Assembly (NCBI GenBank): GCA_902363835.1
Contig: CABJBM010000009.1
Location: 151,966 to 215,965 of the forward strand
Origin: Lachnospiraceae bacterium
GTDB taxonomy: Bacteria; Bacillota; Clostridia; Lachnospirales; Lachnospiraceae
Direction of reading: 5' to 3'
Length of the DNA: 64,000 nucleotides
Made by a program: the position numbers and the translations under genes
Notes under the pieces: generated by a model
The model's input: only the letters and a program-made list of their open reading frames with translations
The model's database searches: none
What the model was told of the DNA's origin: nothing
Shown: positions 38,558-48,076 of the stretch, in pieces
Layout: every line of letters begins with the position of its first letter
Position numbering within the stretch: position 1 is the stretch's first letter

Positions 38558-39163
38558 ATGCCAAAGACTTTTTCGGACAGTGAAAGGGCATATATTAAAA
38601 AACGTCTCATGGAGGAAGCGCAAATATGCCTTGCTCAGTTCGGTATGCGCAAGACCACGGTAGACGAGCTTGTAAAACGGGTCAACATACCCAAAGGAAC
38701 ATTCTATCTCTTCTATTCCTCCAAGGAACTGCTGTTTTTTGATGTGTTCTGTACGCTCCATGATGAGTTGCAATCCACGTTACTTCTCTGGATTGACGAG
38801 TTAAAAGACAATGTCAATGTCGAGACGGTCACAGAGCTTATTTTTCGCTTATACAAGCAGGTGGATGCTACGTTTCTTTATTCCTTTATCGCAAGCGGGG
38901 ATTTAGAACTGCTGGTGAGAAAATTGCCGCCGGATGTTGCCGCCGCCCATGCCAAGGAGGATGACTTTCATATGGAACAGCTGCTTTCCTTGCTGCCCGG
39001 CGTGCAGACAGAAGGCAACATCAAAATATTCAGCGCTGTTTTACGAGCTATCTTCTGCACGATGCTCCACAAACGGGAGATTGGTGAAGATGTATTTTAT
39101 GAAACAATCCGCGTCATGCTGAGAGGGGCGGTACTTCAATTATTTGAGGAGGGAACGTTATGA
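38558..39163 (+). CDS. TetR-family regulator of the ABC exporter
   Basis: A 201-residue TetR protein starting at ATG 38558 behind GGAGGGA. The helix-turn-helix is LAQFGMRKTTVDELVKRVN then IPKGTFYLFYSSKELLFFDV. It overlaps the ABC ATPase gene by 4 bp and should repress this operon through the inverted repeat in its promoter. The ligand is unknown. Confidence 0.87.
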   Translation: MPKTFSDSERAYIKKRLMEEAQICLAQFGMRKTTVDELVKRVNIPKGTFYLFYSSKELLFFDVFCTLHDELQSTLLLWIDELKDNVNVETVTELIFRLYKQVDATFLYSFIASGDLELLVRKLPPDVAAAHAKEDDFHMEQLLSLLPGVQTEGNIKIFSAVLRAIFCTMLHKREIGEDVFYETIRVMLRGAVLQLFEEGTL

Positions 39164-40005
39164 TACAGGTACAGGATTTACAATTCAGCTATTCAAAACA
39201 GCCCTTTATTGAAAACATGAGCTTTGATGTCCAAAGCGGTGAAATCTTTGGGTTTTTAGGGCCGTCCGGGGCGGGCAAAAGCACGCTGCAAAAAATTCTC
39301 ACTGGCCTTTTGACCACATATAGGGGCAGTGTACAGTTAAACGGCACAGAGGTAAAGCATCATGACAACAGCTTTTATGAAAGTATCGGTGTAGACTTTG
39401 AATTTCCGAGCCTGTATGAAAAACTGACAGCGAGGGAAAATCTTCGTTTTTTCGCCTCGCTGTACAAGAAATATCAAGCGGTTGACTCTCTGCTGGAAAG
39501 CGTCGGATTGCTTAATGATGCCAACAAAAAGGTATCGGACTTCTCTAAGGGAATGAAATCCAGACTGAACTTTATTAAGGCGCTGCTCCATGACCCGGCG
39601 CTTCTTTTTCTTGATGAGCCGACCTCCGGGCTTGATCCGTCCAATGCAAAACGGATGAAGGACATCATTTTGCAGGAAAAAGCAAAGGGAAAAACCATAT
39701 TGCTGACCACCCACAATATGTACGACGCGACCGAGCTTTGTGACCGCGTAGCCTTTATTGTAGATGGTAAGCTGCGTGCACTGGACACACCGCGGAATTT
39801 GATTATGTCCAAAGGCGCCTCCAGAATTCGATACACATATGCGGTAAATGGCCGTGAGGAAGAAGCGGAAATTCCGCTGAATCAAACGGGCGGGGACGAT
39901 ATACTGCAAAGGCTTATCCGGGAAAACCGGCTGCTGTCCATCCACAGCAGTGAACCTACCCTGAACGATATTTTTGTGGAAATAACAGGGAGGCGGCTGC
40001 AATGA
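39160..40005 (+). CDS. ABC transporter ATP-binding protein
   Basis: A 281-residue ATPase. Walker A is GPSGAGKST near residue 37, the signature is FSKGMKSRL (a variant of LSGGQ, typical of ABC-2 type exporters), Walker B is LLFLDEPTSGLDP, and the switch His is in LLTTHNMYD. The last 70 residues are a regulatory tail. With two permease genes it forms an exporter of the fluoroquinolone/bacitracin-like ABC-2 class. All genes overlap by 4 bp. Confidence 0.9.
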   Translation: MIQVQDLQFSYSKQPFIENMSFDVQSGEIFGFLGPSGAGKSTLQKILTGLLTTYRGSVQLNGTEVKHHDNSFYESIGVDFEFPSLYEKLTARENLRFFASLYKKYQAVDSLLESVGLLNDANKKVSDFSKGMKSRLNFIKALLHDPALLFLDEPTSGLDPSNAKRMKDIILQEKAKGKTILLTTHNMYDATELCDRVAFIVDGKLRALDTPRNLIMSKGASRIRYTYAVNGREEEAEIPLNQTGGDDILQRLIRENRLLSIHSSEPTLNDIFVEITGRRLQ

Positions 40006-40685
40006 GGACAAAGGCTCTGTTGATAGGCGATATCCGCTTTCAGTTTAAATACGGGTTTTATTTTTTATATCTGGTCTTTACGATACTATATATCAGTTTG
40101 CTCTATTTGCTGCCTTCCGAGTGGCGAAATCAGGGTGCTGTATTGATGGTCTTTAGCGACCCTGCAGCTATGGGGCTTTTCTTTATGGGAGCGATTGTTT
40201 TGTTTGAGAAGGGTGAGCGGGTTTTGGACAGCCTTGCTGTATCACCTGTCAAACCAATCGAGTATGTGGTTTCTAAGCTGGTATCCATCGCCCTTATTTC
40301 TACAGCGGTCGGGCTGCTCATCGGATTTGGCGGCGGCGTTATCTCAAACCCGCTGTTATTCGTCACAGGCGTATTCTTTGGTTCCTGTCTGTTTTCCGCC
40401 GTAGGGCTTATGGTCGCGGCAAATATTACAACATTAAATCAATTTATCGTTGCAACCATACCCGCCGAAATTATCATCAACCTCCCTGCTATTGCCTGGC
40501 TATTCGGATGGAAACCGCGGTGGCTGATCGTCCATCCGGGAGTTTGCATTGTGGAGCTGTGTCAAAACGGAGCCTATGCAGTCCCTGCAGCCGCTATCCT
40601 GCTGGTATGGGTGGGATTGTCTTTGCTGCTGGCATACCGGGTGGTGACAAAAAATCTTCGCTCATTGGGAGGTGTTAAACTATGA
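40002..40685 (+). CDS. ABC-2 type permease 1
   Basis: A 227-residue membrane protein with about six helices, starting within the ATPase stop. It opens with KALLIGDIRFQFKYGFYFLY and contains VLDSLAVSPVKPIEYVVSK, patterns I associate with permeases annotated as fluoroquinolone exporters. Paired with the next permease it forms the membrane path. The substrate assignment is from memory of names, not proof. Confidence 0.78.
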   Translation: MRTKALLIGDIRFQFKYGFYFLYLVFTILYISLLYLLPSEWRNQGAVLMVFSDPAAMGLFFMGAIVLFEKGERVLDSLAVSPVKPIEYVVSKLVSIALISTAVGLLIGFGGGVISNPLLFVTGVFFGSCLFSAVGLMVAANITTLNQFIVATIPAEIIINLPAIAWLFGWKPRWLIVHPGVCIVELCQNGAYAVPAAAILLVWVGLSLLLAYRVVTKNLRSLGGVKL

Positions 40686-41395
40686 GGCCCCTGCTTCGAT
40701 CTTTTTCCATGTTTGTGCGGCAGGTATTTAGAGACAGCATGCTGGCGGCCGTGTGCTGCGCCGCCCTCTTGAGCGCATTTTTTATCCGGTTCGGTATCCC
40801 GGCAGTCGAAACCGCGTTGTGCGGCTATTTTCAAAAGGAGTCCATTCTCGCAGATTACTACCTGCTGTTTGATCTGCTGCTGGCTCTTGTCACTCCCTAT
40901 ATGCTCTGTTTTGCATCGGCAATGATGATGCTGACTGAATACGATGAAAACATAGCCGGCTATCTGGCGGTGACTCCTGTTGGCAAAAGAGGGTATCTCC
41001 TGTCCAGGCTGGCACTTCCGGCTGTGATTTCCTTTATCGTTTCTGTGCTGCTTATGCACTGGTTTACCCTGACGGAGTGGTCGTGGGGGATGGCTCTGAT
41101 TACCTGTTTACTGACAAGCCTTACGAGCGTTGCCGTGGCGCTTTTACTGTTTGCTTTTTCTCATAACCGGGTGGAGGGCATGGCAATGGCAAAGCTGTCG
41201 GGGCTATTGATGCTGGGTCTGCCTGTGCCGTTCTTCCTTTTGTCGGATACACAGTATCTGTTTTCGCCCTTGCCGTCCTTTTGGATTGCCAAGCTTTGTC
41301 TCGGGCAGAATCTTGTGTTCTTAATTCCGGCGCTGCTGTCCTCGCTGATCTGGATTTTACTTCTGTACAGGAGATTCAGCCGGAAAATCATATAA
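40682..41395 (+). CDS. ABC-2 type permease 2
   Basis: A 237-residue membrane protein with about six helices, overlapping permease 1 by 4 bp. The cytoplasmic loop GYLAVTPVGKRGYLLSRLA is typical of the second half of such exporters. It is the last gene of the TetR-ABC operon and is followed by a strong terminator. Confidence 0.78.
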   Translation: MRPLLRSFSMFVRQVFRDSMLAAVCCAALLSAFFIRFGIPAVETALCGYFQKESILADYYLLFDLLLALVTPYMLCFASAMMMLTEYDENIAGYLAVTPVGKRGYLLSRLALPAVISFIVSVLLMHWFTLTEWSWGMALITCLLTSLTSVAVALLLFAFSHNRVEGMAMAKLSGLLMLGLPVPFFLLSDTQYLFSPLPSFWIAKLCLGQNLVFLIPALLSSLIWILLLYRRFSRKII

Positions 41396-41433
41396 TAGCA
41401 GCTGACAAAGTCCATGCATAATGTTTATATTAA

Positions 41434-41479
41434 AAAAGGAATTGCCGCACAATCAGATGATCGCGCAGCAATTCCTTTT
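41434..41479. terminator. bidirectional terminator
   Basis: AAAAGGAATTGC and GCAATTCCTTTT form a 12-bp stem with A-rich and T-rich flanks. It separates the plus-strand ABC operon from the minus-strand kdp-linked genes. Confidence 0.75.
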
Positions 41480-41570
41480 CCTATTCAGGCTTCTAAAAAA
41501 TTCACTCATCCACAAGCCGATAGGCAATCCCAATGCTTGTTAAGCACCCCCATTTCTTACTACCTTAAGG

Positions 41571-41963
41571 TTAATCAAAGTTACTCGCGATTACGCTGGT
41601 GACACATACGACAGAATCAATCCCCATTTGGCAGAAGAATTCAGTTTTCTTTGGGTCTTCCATCAATACTATTGTCTTTTTTACATGGAATTGCTTTTTA
41701 CAAAGCTCGCAGATAATCAAGTTATCGGCATCCATTTCTGTACAAGCAATCGCTATATCGGCATCCCGCGCGTTGGCCTCTTCCAGGATGAATGGGAGCG
41801 TTCCGTCACCGTTGATAACGGTGACGGAATCATTCTCCGCCATGATAAGGCAGTCCCCATAATCATTGTTGATCACCGTGACACGATACCCCTTCTCTAT
41901 CAGCATATCGGCAAGCGGACGCGCCTTATGTAACCCTCCGGCCAACAAAGCTCTTTTCTTCAT
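41571..41963 (-). CDS. TrkA-N-like protein with degenerate nucleotide loop
   Basis: A 130-residue protein with a single Rossmann-like KTN domain (RALLAGGLHKARPLADMLIE, VTVINNDYGDC, ITACTE-like IAIACTEMDADN). The glycine loop reads AGGLHKA rather than G-x-G-x-x-G, so NAD or nucleotide binding may be altered. It overlaps the next upstream gene by 4 bp and is the last gene of the extended kdp operon. It may sense nucleotides for potassium transport together with its neighbour. Confidence 0.75.
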   Translation of the reverse strand: MKKRALLAGGLHKARPLADMLIEKGYRVTVINNDYGDCLIMAENDSVTVINGDGTLPFILEEANARDADIAIACTEMDADNLIICELCKKQFHVKKTIVLMEDPKKTEFFCQMGIDSVVCVTSVIASNFD

Positions 41964-42415
41964 ACGTCCACCGCTTCCTGAGCACCACTAAGCCAACTGC
42001 AGCTCTCTTTTACGAACAAAGCAGCAGGGGATATCGTATCAATACCTAATTTACGATATACGCACTCTCGTTCAGTATCGTTCAGCTTTGCGATAACACG
42101 CTCTTTTTTGAAAAGCTCCTTCACAATCTGTGCGATCATAATATTGGTGTTGTCATTGTTTGTGGCGACAATAACCGCTGTGGCTTTCTCCACTTGTGCT
42201 TCGCGGAGCACATCAATATCCGTAGCGTCACCAATCAGCGTAGTAAACCCCAAATAGAGTGACGGTGCCACAATCTTGCTGAAAGCGTCGTTATTACGGT
42301 CAATGACCAAAACAACCCCGCCTCCATTGCATAAGGCGTTAGCAAGACTGGAACCGAAGCGCCCACAGCCTATAATCACGGTGTAATCTGTTTTTTTTTT
42401 CTCAAACAGCTTCAT
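41960..42415 (-). CDS. TrkA-N (KTN) regulatory protein
   Basis: A 151-residue protein containing one KTN domain with an intact IIGCGRFGSSLANAL loop and acidic VIDRNNDAF. TrkA/KtrA proteins control potassium channels by binding NAD(H) or ATP. This one lacks a TrkA-C domain. It is unusual to find such genes attached to kdp; with the degenerate partner downstream it may form a heteromer that tunes potassium uptake. It overlaps both neighbours by 4 bp. Confidence 0.85.
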   Translation of the reverse strand: MKLFEKKKTDYTVIIGCGRFGSSLANALCNGGGVVLVIDRNNDAFSKIVAPSLYLGFTTLIGDATDIDVLREAQVEKATAVIVATNNDNTNIMIAQIVKELFKKERVIAKLNDTERECVYRKLGIDTISPAALFVKESCSWLSGAQEAVDV

Positions 42416-42861
42416 GATTGGTCCTCCTTTACAACATGACCAATGCCGTTCGTATCGTATTCAACTTTATGTGTGCTGACAACATGGCCAACACCTTTGG
42501 CGTCATATTCAATTTTGCAACTATTACTTTTCTTCTCCTGCGGGCAATCCGCCTCGTTGTAAGCCCATTTTCCACTTGGATAAAAACTTCCGAAGGTGTC
42601 GAGATTTTGCCGTGCGGGAAGATAAGTAGGGTCTAATGCCCATGCCGCGCGGAAGTGCTTCATGGCAGTCAAATGATCATTCCGCGCTTCAAGCAGCAGA
42701 CCCAGCAGATTATGCGGGTGGGGCGCTCCGGGATATTTCCCGACAGCTTCTTTGATTAGCAGTTCAGCTTGTTGATATTCGTTTTGCTCAACAAGCTTTT
42801 TGACTGCATTGCACAATACCGCTAATTCCTGCTGGGCTTCCAGCGTATAGTGCTGTTCCAC
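42412..42861 (-). CDS. TPR protein with duplicated C-terminal motif
   Basis: A 149-residue protein. Residues about 5-90 form two to three TPR-like helical pairs (QQAELLIKEAVGKYPGAPHP, LTAMKHFRAAWALDPTYLPA). The C-terminus holds a short repeat, CKIEYDAKGVGHVV and HKVEYDTNGIGHVV. TPR units bind proteins; the two histidine-ended motifs may bind a metal or partner. The position between kdpC and two KTN genes suggests it assembles the potassium complex. Confidence 0.7.
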   Translation of the reverse strand: MEQHYTLEAQQELAVLCNAVKKLVEQNEYQQAELLIKEAVGKYPGAPHPHNLLGLLLEARNDHLTAMKHFRAAWALDPTYLPARQNLDTFGSFYPSGKWAYNEADCPQEKKSNSCKIEYDAKGVGHVVSTHKVEYDTNGIGHVVKEDQS

Positions 42862-42872
42862 AAAAATCCCCC

Positions 42873-43508
42873 CTATTCCACCGCTTCAATTAGTCCTAAC
42901 TCATTGGCAATATCCAGATTCACCAGCAGAACATTCACGGTTTCTTCACCGAAAATACCGAGGAACTTGCCCTTCGTATTCTCATTGACAATAGACTCCA
43001 GCGTCTCCTCCGACAAACCGGTCGATTCAACCAGAGCCGGTATCTGGATAGAAGCCGAAGCGGGGCTGATATGCGGGTCAAGACCGGAGCCGGATGCCGT
43101 TAACAGGTCTGTGGGGATATCCTCCTTGGTAACAGACGGATTCGCCGCCAAGAACTCTGTAATATCGGCTTCAACACGTTCAACAAGCGCGGGATTGGTC
43201 GGTGCGTAGTTGTTAGAACCGGAACCCGGCCCGGCGTAATCGCCGCTCTCTTTGGCCTCCTGCGTGTACGTGTTGTAATTCACGGCAGAGGGGCGGCATT
43301 TCATGAACCTTGAGTCCGTAAAATCCTGCCCGATAAGCATCGAGCCAACGGCCTGACCATCTACCTTGATCAAACTGCCATTTGCCTGATTTGGGAAAAT
43401 TAGTTGACTGATCCCCGTGAGCACCAGAGGATAAGCCAGCCCGCAAATCAGGAGCATCGCCACTGTAATCAAAAGCGGCTTCTTTAGTCCTTTCAAAACT
43501 TTAACCAT
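42873..43508 (-). CDS. kdpC: KdpC potassium-transporting ATPase subunit
   Basis: A 211-residue protein with one N-terminal helix (residues 10-32) and the typical KdpC features QDFTDSRFMKCRPSAVNYNT and SGSGLDPHISPASA. KdpC stabilises and regulates KdpA-KdpB and is needed for ATP-driven K+ uptake. Its usual place after kdpB is kept, but a 116-residue gene lies between. Confidence 0.93.
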   Translation of the reverse strand: MVKVLKGLKKPLLITVAMLLICGLAYPLVLTGISQLIFPNQANGSLIKVDGQAVGSMLIGQDFTDSRFMKCRPSAVNYNTYTQEAKESGDYAGPGSGSNNYAPTNPALVERVEADITEFLAANPSVTKEDIPTDLLTASGSGLDPHISPASASIQIPALVESTGLSEETLESIVNENTKGKFLGIFGEETVNVLLVNLDIANELGLIEAVE

Positions 43509-43570
43509 ATCGATAACCTCCTGTTTTTAACTTAAAAGCAATGGGAGCGATCAACCGTTGGATACTGAAT

Positions 43571-43921
43571 TCATTCAGTTCCATGTACATGTCGTTTTTC
43601 ATCATAAACCTCATCGCCCAACACTTTGTTCACAGACCTTATGAACGCTTTATACCCTCCGTCCTTGTCAGTCCTATGAGGAGTTGACAAGGACATGATT
43701 TTTTTGGCATCTCCTTCATCGAAATCAAAACAGTCTGCTAAAAGGGTCTTGACATCATCAGAAGATGCTCCATGGACAAACTCATCGGCCGCCTTATATA
43801 CTTTCTCATCCGCATAGAAACCTGAGTGTCTATAGTCGTGCCATTCCAGTATTTTCTTGTAGATATAGATGATCAAAAATGCGATAGCCAAGATGCCGAC
43901 ATTTTCCAGGAAACTATCCAT
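43571..43921 (-). CDS. small membrane protein between kdpB and kdpC
   Basis: A 116-residue protein. The ATG at 43921 is chosen because GGGAG lies 9 bases before it. It has one N-terminal helix (LENVGILAIAFLIIYIYKKI) and a soluble helical tail (YKAADEFVHGASSDDVKTLL, then FDFDEGDAKKIMSL). I know of no standard Kdp subunit like this. The spacing within the operon suggests a partner or regulator of the pump. Confidence 0.65.
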   Translation of the reverse strand: MDSFLENVGILAIAFLIIYIYKKILEWHDYRHSGFYADEKVYKAADEFVHGASSDDVKTLLADCFDFDEGDAKKIMSLSTPHRTDKDGGYKAFIRSVNKVLGDEVYDEKRHVHGTE

Positions 43922-43960
43922 AAACAACATCTCCCTTCCCGAAGTTCACCCGTTCTCCTG

Positions 43961-46015
43961 TTACATTCCCAAAGCGGCCAGCAGCGGTGTGATCAATAGA
44001 TCGATCAGCTTGATGCCCACGAAAGGCGCGGCAATGCCGCCCAACCCGTAAATCAGCATGTTCCGGGACAACATCTTTTCCGCACGCATCGGTCTGTATT
44101 TGACGCCCTTCATGGCGAGGGGAATCAGGAGCGGGATAATGATTGCGTTGAAAATCAAAGCGGACAAAATCGCACTGTAGGGCGTGGACAGCCCCATGAT
44201 ATTCAGCACGCCCAATTGTGGGATGACCGCCATAAACATAGCGGGGATAATCGCGAAATACTTGGCGACATCGTTTGCGATGCTGAACGTCGTCAGAGAG
44301 CCGCGTGTAATCAGAAGCTGCTTGCCGATTTCCACTACATCCAGAATCTTTGTGGGGTCGGAATCCAGATCGATCATATTGGCGGCTTCCTTAGCGGCCT
44401 GAGTGCCGCTGTTCATCGCGATGCCGACATTCGCCTGTGCTAAGGCAGGGGCGTCATTGGTGCCGTCGCCCGTCATGGCGACGATTTTGCCTTCAGCCTG
44501 TTCCACCTTGATTGCCTTGATTTTATCTTCCGGCTTGCATTCGGCGATGAAACTGTCCACACCTGCTTCCTGCGCAATGGTCGCTGCTGTCAGCGGATTA
44601 TCGCCGGTGCACATGATGGTTTTGATACCAATTTCGCGCAGCCTTGCGAAACGCTCCACCAGCCCTGCCTTAATGGTATCCTTCAAATAAATAACTCCTA
44701 AAATCCGGTTTCCGACACTGACAACCAGCGGCGTACCTCCCAGCTTGGCAACTTCATTAACCCGAGCCTCCAGATCCCCGGGAATCGTGCCGCCGAGCTC
44801 TTGTACATATTTTTGAATCGCATCATATGCGCCTTTGCGTATCTTCGTTCCGTCCGGAAGATCAACGCCACTCATGCGGGTCTGTGCGGTAAACTCCAAA
44901 AACTCCATGCCGGTGATGGCTTCCTGATGCTTTCCACTCAGCCGTTCACCCAGATCGACCACTGATTTTCCCTCCGGGGTATCATCTTTGATTGAACTGA
45001 CGACGGAATAGTGAATCAGGTCCTGTTCACCCGTGCCGCCCACGGTAATAAATTTTGCCGCCATGCGGTTGCCGTAGGTGATGGTACCGGTTTTGTCGAG
45101 GATCATCGTGTCCACGTCTCCGCAGACTTCCACGGCCTTACCGGACATGGCGATAACATTAAAGCGTGTCACACGGTCCATACCGGCGATACCGATAGCA
45201 GACAGCAGCCCGCCGATGGTCGTGGGGATCAGGCATACGGTCAGGGCAACCAGTGTGGATATCTGCAGGCGAACACCACTATATACTGCGATGGGATAGA
45301 GGCTGACGATCACGATCAGGAAGATAATTGTCAAACTGACCAGCAGCGTATTCAGCGCGATCTCGTTGGGCGTTTTCTTACGGGACGCTCCTTCCACCAG
45401 TGCGATCATTTTATCAAGAAAGGATTCGCCGGGGTTAGACATGATTCGGACTTTGAGCCAGTCGCTGACTACCGTTGTGCCGCCGGTGACCGATGAAAAA
45501 TCTCCTCCGCTTTCCTTGAGTACGGGCGCGGATTCACCGGTGATGGCGGACTCGTCCACCGAGGCGATGCCTTCGATAACCTCGCCATCGTTGGGGATCA
45601 ACTCTCCGACTTTTACCAGCACCACATCACCTTTTTTCAGTGTGCTGGCGCTCACAATGGATTCCGCACCATCTTCATGCAGGATGCGGGCCTGCATATC
45701 CTTTTGCGTTTTCTTTAGGCTTTCTGCCTGCGCTTTGCCTCTGCCTTCGGCCACAGCTTCGGCGAAGTTTGCAAACAACACCGTGATCAGCAGGATAACC
45801 GACACAATCGCGTTATACAGCACCAAGTTGGCGCCTTCGTCTCCGAACAGGCCGGGGAAAAAGCAGAGCAGCAGCGTCACCACAAACCCTATTTCCACCA
45901 CAAACATGACGGGGTTTTTTATCATGTACCGGGGATTCAGTTTCTTAAACGCTCCCAAAATGGAGGATTTCAGAATATCCCTGGTAATAAATTTTGATTT
46001 CTTTTCTTTACTCAT
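43961..46015 (-). CDS. kdpB: KdpB potassium-transporting P-type ATPase
   Basis: A 684-residue P-type ATPase subunit. Phosphorylation site [12 protein letters not shown], actuator TGES (AITGESAPV), and hinge [22 protein letters not shown] are all intact. It drives K+ uptake by KdpA with ATP. The length matches family members. The ribosome site is AAGGAGG 8 bases upstream, 14 bp after kdpA. Confidence 0.97.
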   Translation of the reverse strand: MSKEKKSKFITRDILKSSILGAFKKLNPRYMIKNPVMFVVEIGFVVTLLLCFFPGLFGDEGANLVLYNAIVSVILLITVLFANFAEAVAEGRGKAQAESLKKTQKDMQARILHEDGAESIVSASTLKKGDVVLVKVGELIPNDGEVIEGIASVDESAITGESAPVLKESGGDFSSVTGGTTVVSDWLKVRIMSNPGESFLDKMIALVEGASRKKTPNEIALNTLLVSLTIIFLIVIVSLYPIAVYSGVRLQISTLVALTVCLIPTTIGGLLSAIGIAGMDRVTRFNVIAMSGKAVEVCGDVDTMILDKTGTITYGNRMAAKFITVGGTGEQDLIHYSVVSSIKDDTPEGKSVVDLGERLSGKHQEAITGMEFLEFTAQTRMSGVDLPDGTKIRKGAYDAIQKYVQELGGTIPGDLEARVNEVAKLGGTPLVVSVGNRILGVIYLKDTIKAGLVERFARLREIGIKTIMCTGDNPLTAATIAQEAGVDSFIAECKPEDKIKAIKVEQAEGKIVAMTGDGTNDAPALAQANVGIAMNSGTQAAKEAANMIDLDSDPTKILDVVEIGKQLLITRGSLTTFSIANDVAKYFAIIPAMFMAVIPQLGVLNIMGLSTPYSAILSALIFNAIIIPLLIPLAMKGVKYRPMRAEKMLSRNMLIYGLGGIAAPFVGIKLIDLLITPLLAALGM

Positions 46016-46028
46016 AAAAGTATCCTCC

Positions 46029-47756
46029 TTAACTCCACAAAGTCATATGCTCTGCAATCGGGCCAAGAATCAATGCCGGGAAGAATGTCAATGCGGCAAT
46101 GATTAAAACGACCATGAGCAGCGCAATGGTAAACGTTCTCGTATCGGTTCTTAATGTACCGATAGATTCACTCACTGGCTGCTTCATCATCAGCGAGCTT
46201 GCGATGGCCAGTATGATGACAATAGACAGATAGCGGCCAAAGAACATGGCTAACCCTGTGGTGATATTCCAGAAATACGTATTATCCGCCAGCCCTTCAA
46301 AGCCGGAGCCATTGTTGGCGGCAGCGGACGAGAATTCATACAATACCTGTGTCAGCCCATGCTGACCGGGGTTCGTGATACCCGCAAGGCCCGCAGGTAC
46401 GGCCACAGCCAGCGCTGAGAAGAACAGGATCAGCAACGGGTGGATGATGATACCCAGTGCCGCCAGCTTCATTTCCTTGCCCTCAATTTTTTTAGCCAGA
46501 TATTCCGGCGTGCGGCCTACCATCAGCCCACAGATGAACACAGTTAAGATCACATACAGAACCATGTTCAGCAGCCCGACGCCCTTGCCGCCGAATACGA
46601 GGTTGAGCATCATATTCATCAGCGGAACCATGCCTCCGAGCGGTGTCAGGGTATCATGCATGTTATTGACGGTGCCAGTGGTAAAGGCGGTCGTTACGGT
46701 TGTGAAAAGTGAGGACTGAGCAATGCCAAAACGCATTTCCTTGCCTTCCATGTTACCCATGCTCTGGTCTAAGCCTACCTGTGCCAGCGCGGGGTTTCCA
46801 GCTTGTTCCGCTCCAAAGCAAACGGCAATACCCACAATAAAAATAGTAAGCATGACTGCAAAAATTGGTTTGGCTTCGCTGCCGAACAGGACCTTTTTTT
46901 CTATAGCGTTTGCTTTTTCGGTCTCCTTTTTACGGTTGCGCACCATAAGCCCAAACATGACAACACAGGCTCCGGGCAGAATCATCATCGACAACATTTC
47001 GATCATATTTGTCAGGACATTTGGGTTTTCAAAGGGCGTGGTTGAGTTGGCCCCGAGGAAGCCTCCGCCGTTCGTTCCCAAATGCTTAATGCTCTCCAGC
47101 GCGGCCATCGGCCCCATGGCAAGGTCTTGATTGCTGCCTTCAATTGTCTGAACCGTTACGTTGGGCGACAGGTTCTGAACAACGCCCTGAGACACGAGCA
47201 CCAGCCCAACCAACAGGGCAAGAGGCAGAAGCACACGGGTTGTGATTCGGACAAGATCGGCATAGAAGTTACCGAAGGTTTTGGTTCTGCCGGAAAATCC
47301 CCGGACAGCGGCTGTGCAGACAGCAAATCCGGTGGCCGCCGAGGTGAACATCATGAAGATAATCACCATCATCTGGCTCAGGTAGGAAAGACCGGATTCT
47401 CCAGAATAGTGCTGGAGGTTGGTATTCGTCATAAAACTGATGATCGTGTTAAATGACAGTGTGGGTTCCATCCCTCCGATTCCATTTGGATTAAAAATCG
47501 GAAGCGATTGAAGCCTTAAAATCAAGTAGCCGACCAGCACCATGATTGCATTGGTCGCAAGCATGGCAAAAACATATTGTTTCCAATTCATTTCTTTTGT
47601 TCTGTCAATACCGCACACCCGGTAAAGCCCATTGTCCACCCGGTCGAAAACCGGATCGGCAAAGGTGTGCTTACCGAGAGCAATATGATAGAGATATTTT
47701 CCCATTGGGAAAATCAAGGCAATAAAGACTGCCAAGAATATTATAATTTGCAGCAT
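46029..47756 (-). CDS. kdpA: KdpA potassium-translocating subunit
   Basis: A 575-residue protein with about ten helices and the four selectivity loops typical of KdpA (e.g. [51 protein letters not shown]). It forms the K+ channel part of the pump. It follows the kdpF peptide by 21 bp. Confidence 0.97.
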   Translation of the reverse strand: MLQIIIFLAVFIALIFPMGKYLYHIALGKHTFADPVFDRVDNGLYRVCGIDRTKEMNWKQYVFAMLATNAIMVLVGYLILRLQSLPIFNPNGIGGMEPTLSFNTIISFMTNTNLQHYSGESGLSYLSQMMVIIFMMFTSAATGFAVCTAAVRGFSGRTKTFGNFYADLVRITTRVLLPLALLVGLVLVSQGVVQNLSPNVTVQTIEGSNQDLAMGPMAALESIKHLGTNGGGFLGANSTTPFENPNVLTNMIEMLSMMILPGACVVMFGLMVRNRKKETEKANAIEKKVLFGSEAKPIFAVMLTIFIVGIAVCFGAEQAGNPALAQVGLDQSMGNMEGKEMRFGIAQSSLFTTVTTAFTTGTVNNMHDTLTPLGGMVPLMNMMLNLVFGGKGVGLLNMVLYVILTVFICGLMVGRTPEYLAKKIEGKEMKLAALGIIIHPLLILFFSALAVAVPAGLAGITNPGQHGLTQVLYEFSSAAANNGSGFEGLADNTYFWNITTGLAMFFGRYLSIVIILAIASSLMMKQPVSESIGTLRTDTRTFTIALLMVVLIIAALTFFPALILGPIAEHMTLWS

Positions 47757-47777
47757 ATTTTTTCCTCCACCTTCCTG

Positions 47778-47855
47778 TTAAAATTTTTCAGGGTTGACCA
47801 GAGCGTATACCAAATACCCTGCCAATCCTACAATTAAAATTCCAAGAATTAACAT
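47778..47855 (-). CDS. kdpF: KdpF small stabilising peptide
   Basis: A 25-residue single-helix peptide (MLILGILIVGLAGYLVYALV, then NPEKF) with GGAGG about 10 bases upstream. KdpF stabilises the Kdp complex in the membrane. Position, length and sequence all fit. It is below usual ORF cut-offs. Confidence 0.88.
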   Translation of the reverse strand: MLILGILIVGLAGYLVYALVNPEKF

Positions 47856-47871
47856 AAAAAATTATCCTCCT

Positions 47872-47967
47872 CTATGATTTTTCCACTTGGCGTCCGCACC
47901 AATCGGCAAACAGCTTGATCAACAGAAAGCAGGCTGCCAAGGTCCCCGCCATTAATAAATCCATCAT
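47872..47967 (-). CDS. small membrane peptide upstream of kdpF
   Basis: A 31-residue peptide (MMDLLMAGTLAACFLLIKLF, then ADWCGRQVEKS) with AAGGAGG 8 bases before the first ATG. It has one helix and a short polar tail. I recall similar peptides before kdpF in other Clostridia. It is the first gene of the kdp operon and may be an extra Kdp accessory peptide. Confidence 0.65.
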   Translation of the reverse strand: MMDLLMAGTLAACFLLIKLFADWCGRQVEKS

Positions 47968-48015
47968 TCAAAAATCCTCCTTATCGTTTATTGTGATTCA
48001 GTTTAGCACTTTTCC

Positions 48016-48066
48016 TATTAGTTTGGGATTAGGGTTTTCATGGGCGCATTAAGGTCATATTAAGAG
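48016..48066 (-). promoter_or_regulatory. kdp promoter with putative KdpE boxes
   Basis: Read on the minus strand: CTTAAT, 5 bases, CTTAATGCG, then GAAAACCCTAATCC and AAACTAAT. The same arrangement occurs at 53453-53502 and, more diverged, at 48836 and 49632. The direct CTTAAT repeats one helical turn apart fit an OmpR-family response regulator such as KdpE. Confidence 0.6.
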
Positions 48067-48076
48067 CCTTTTCTCC

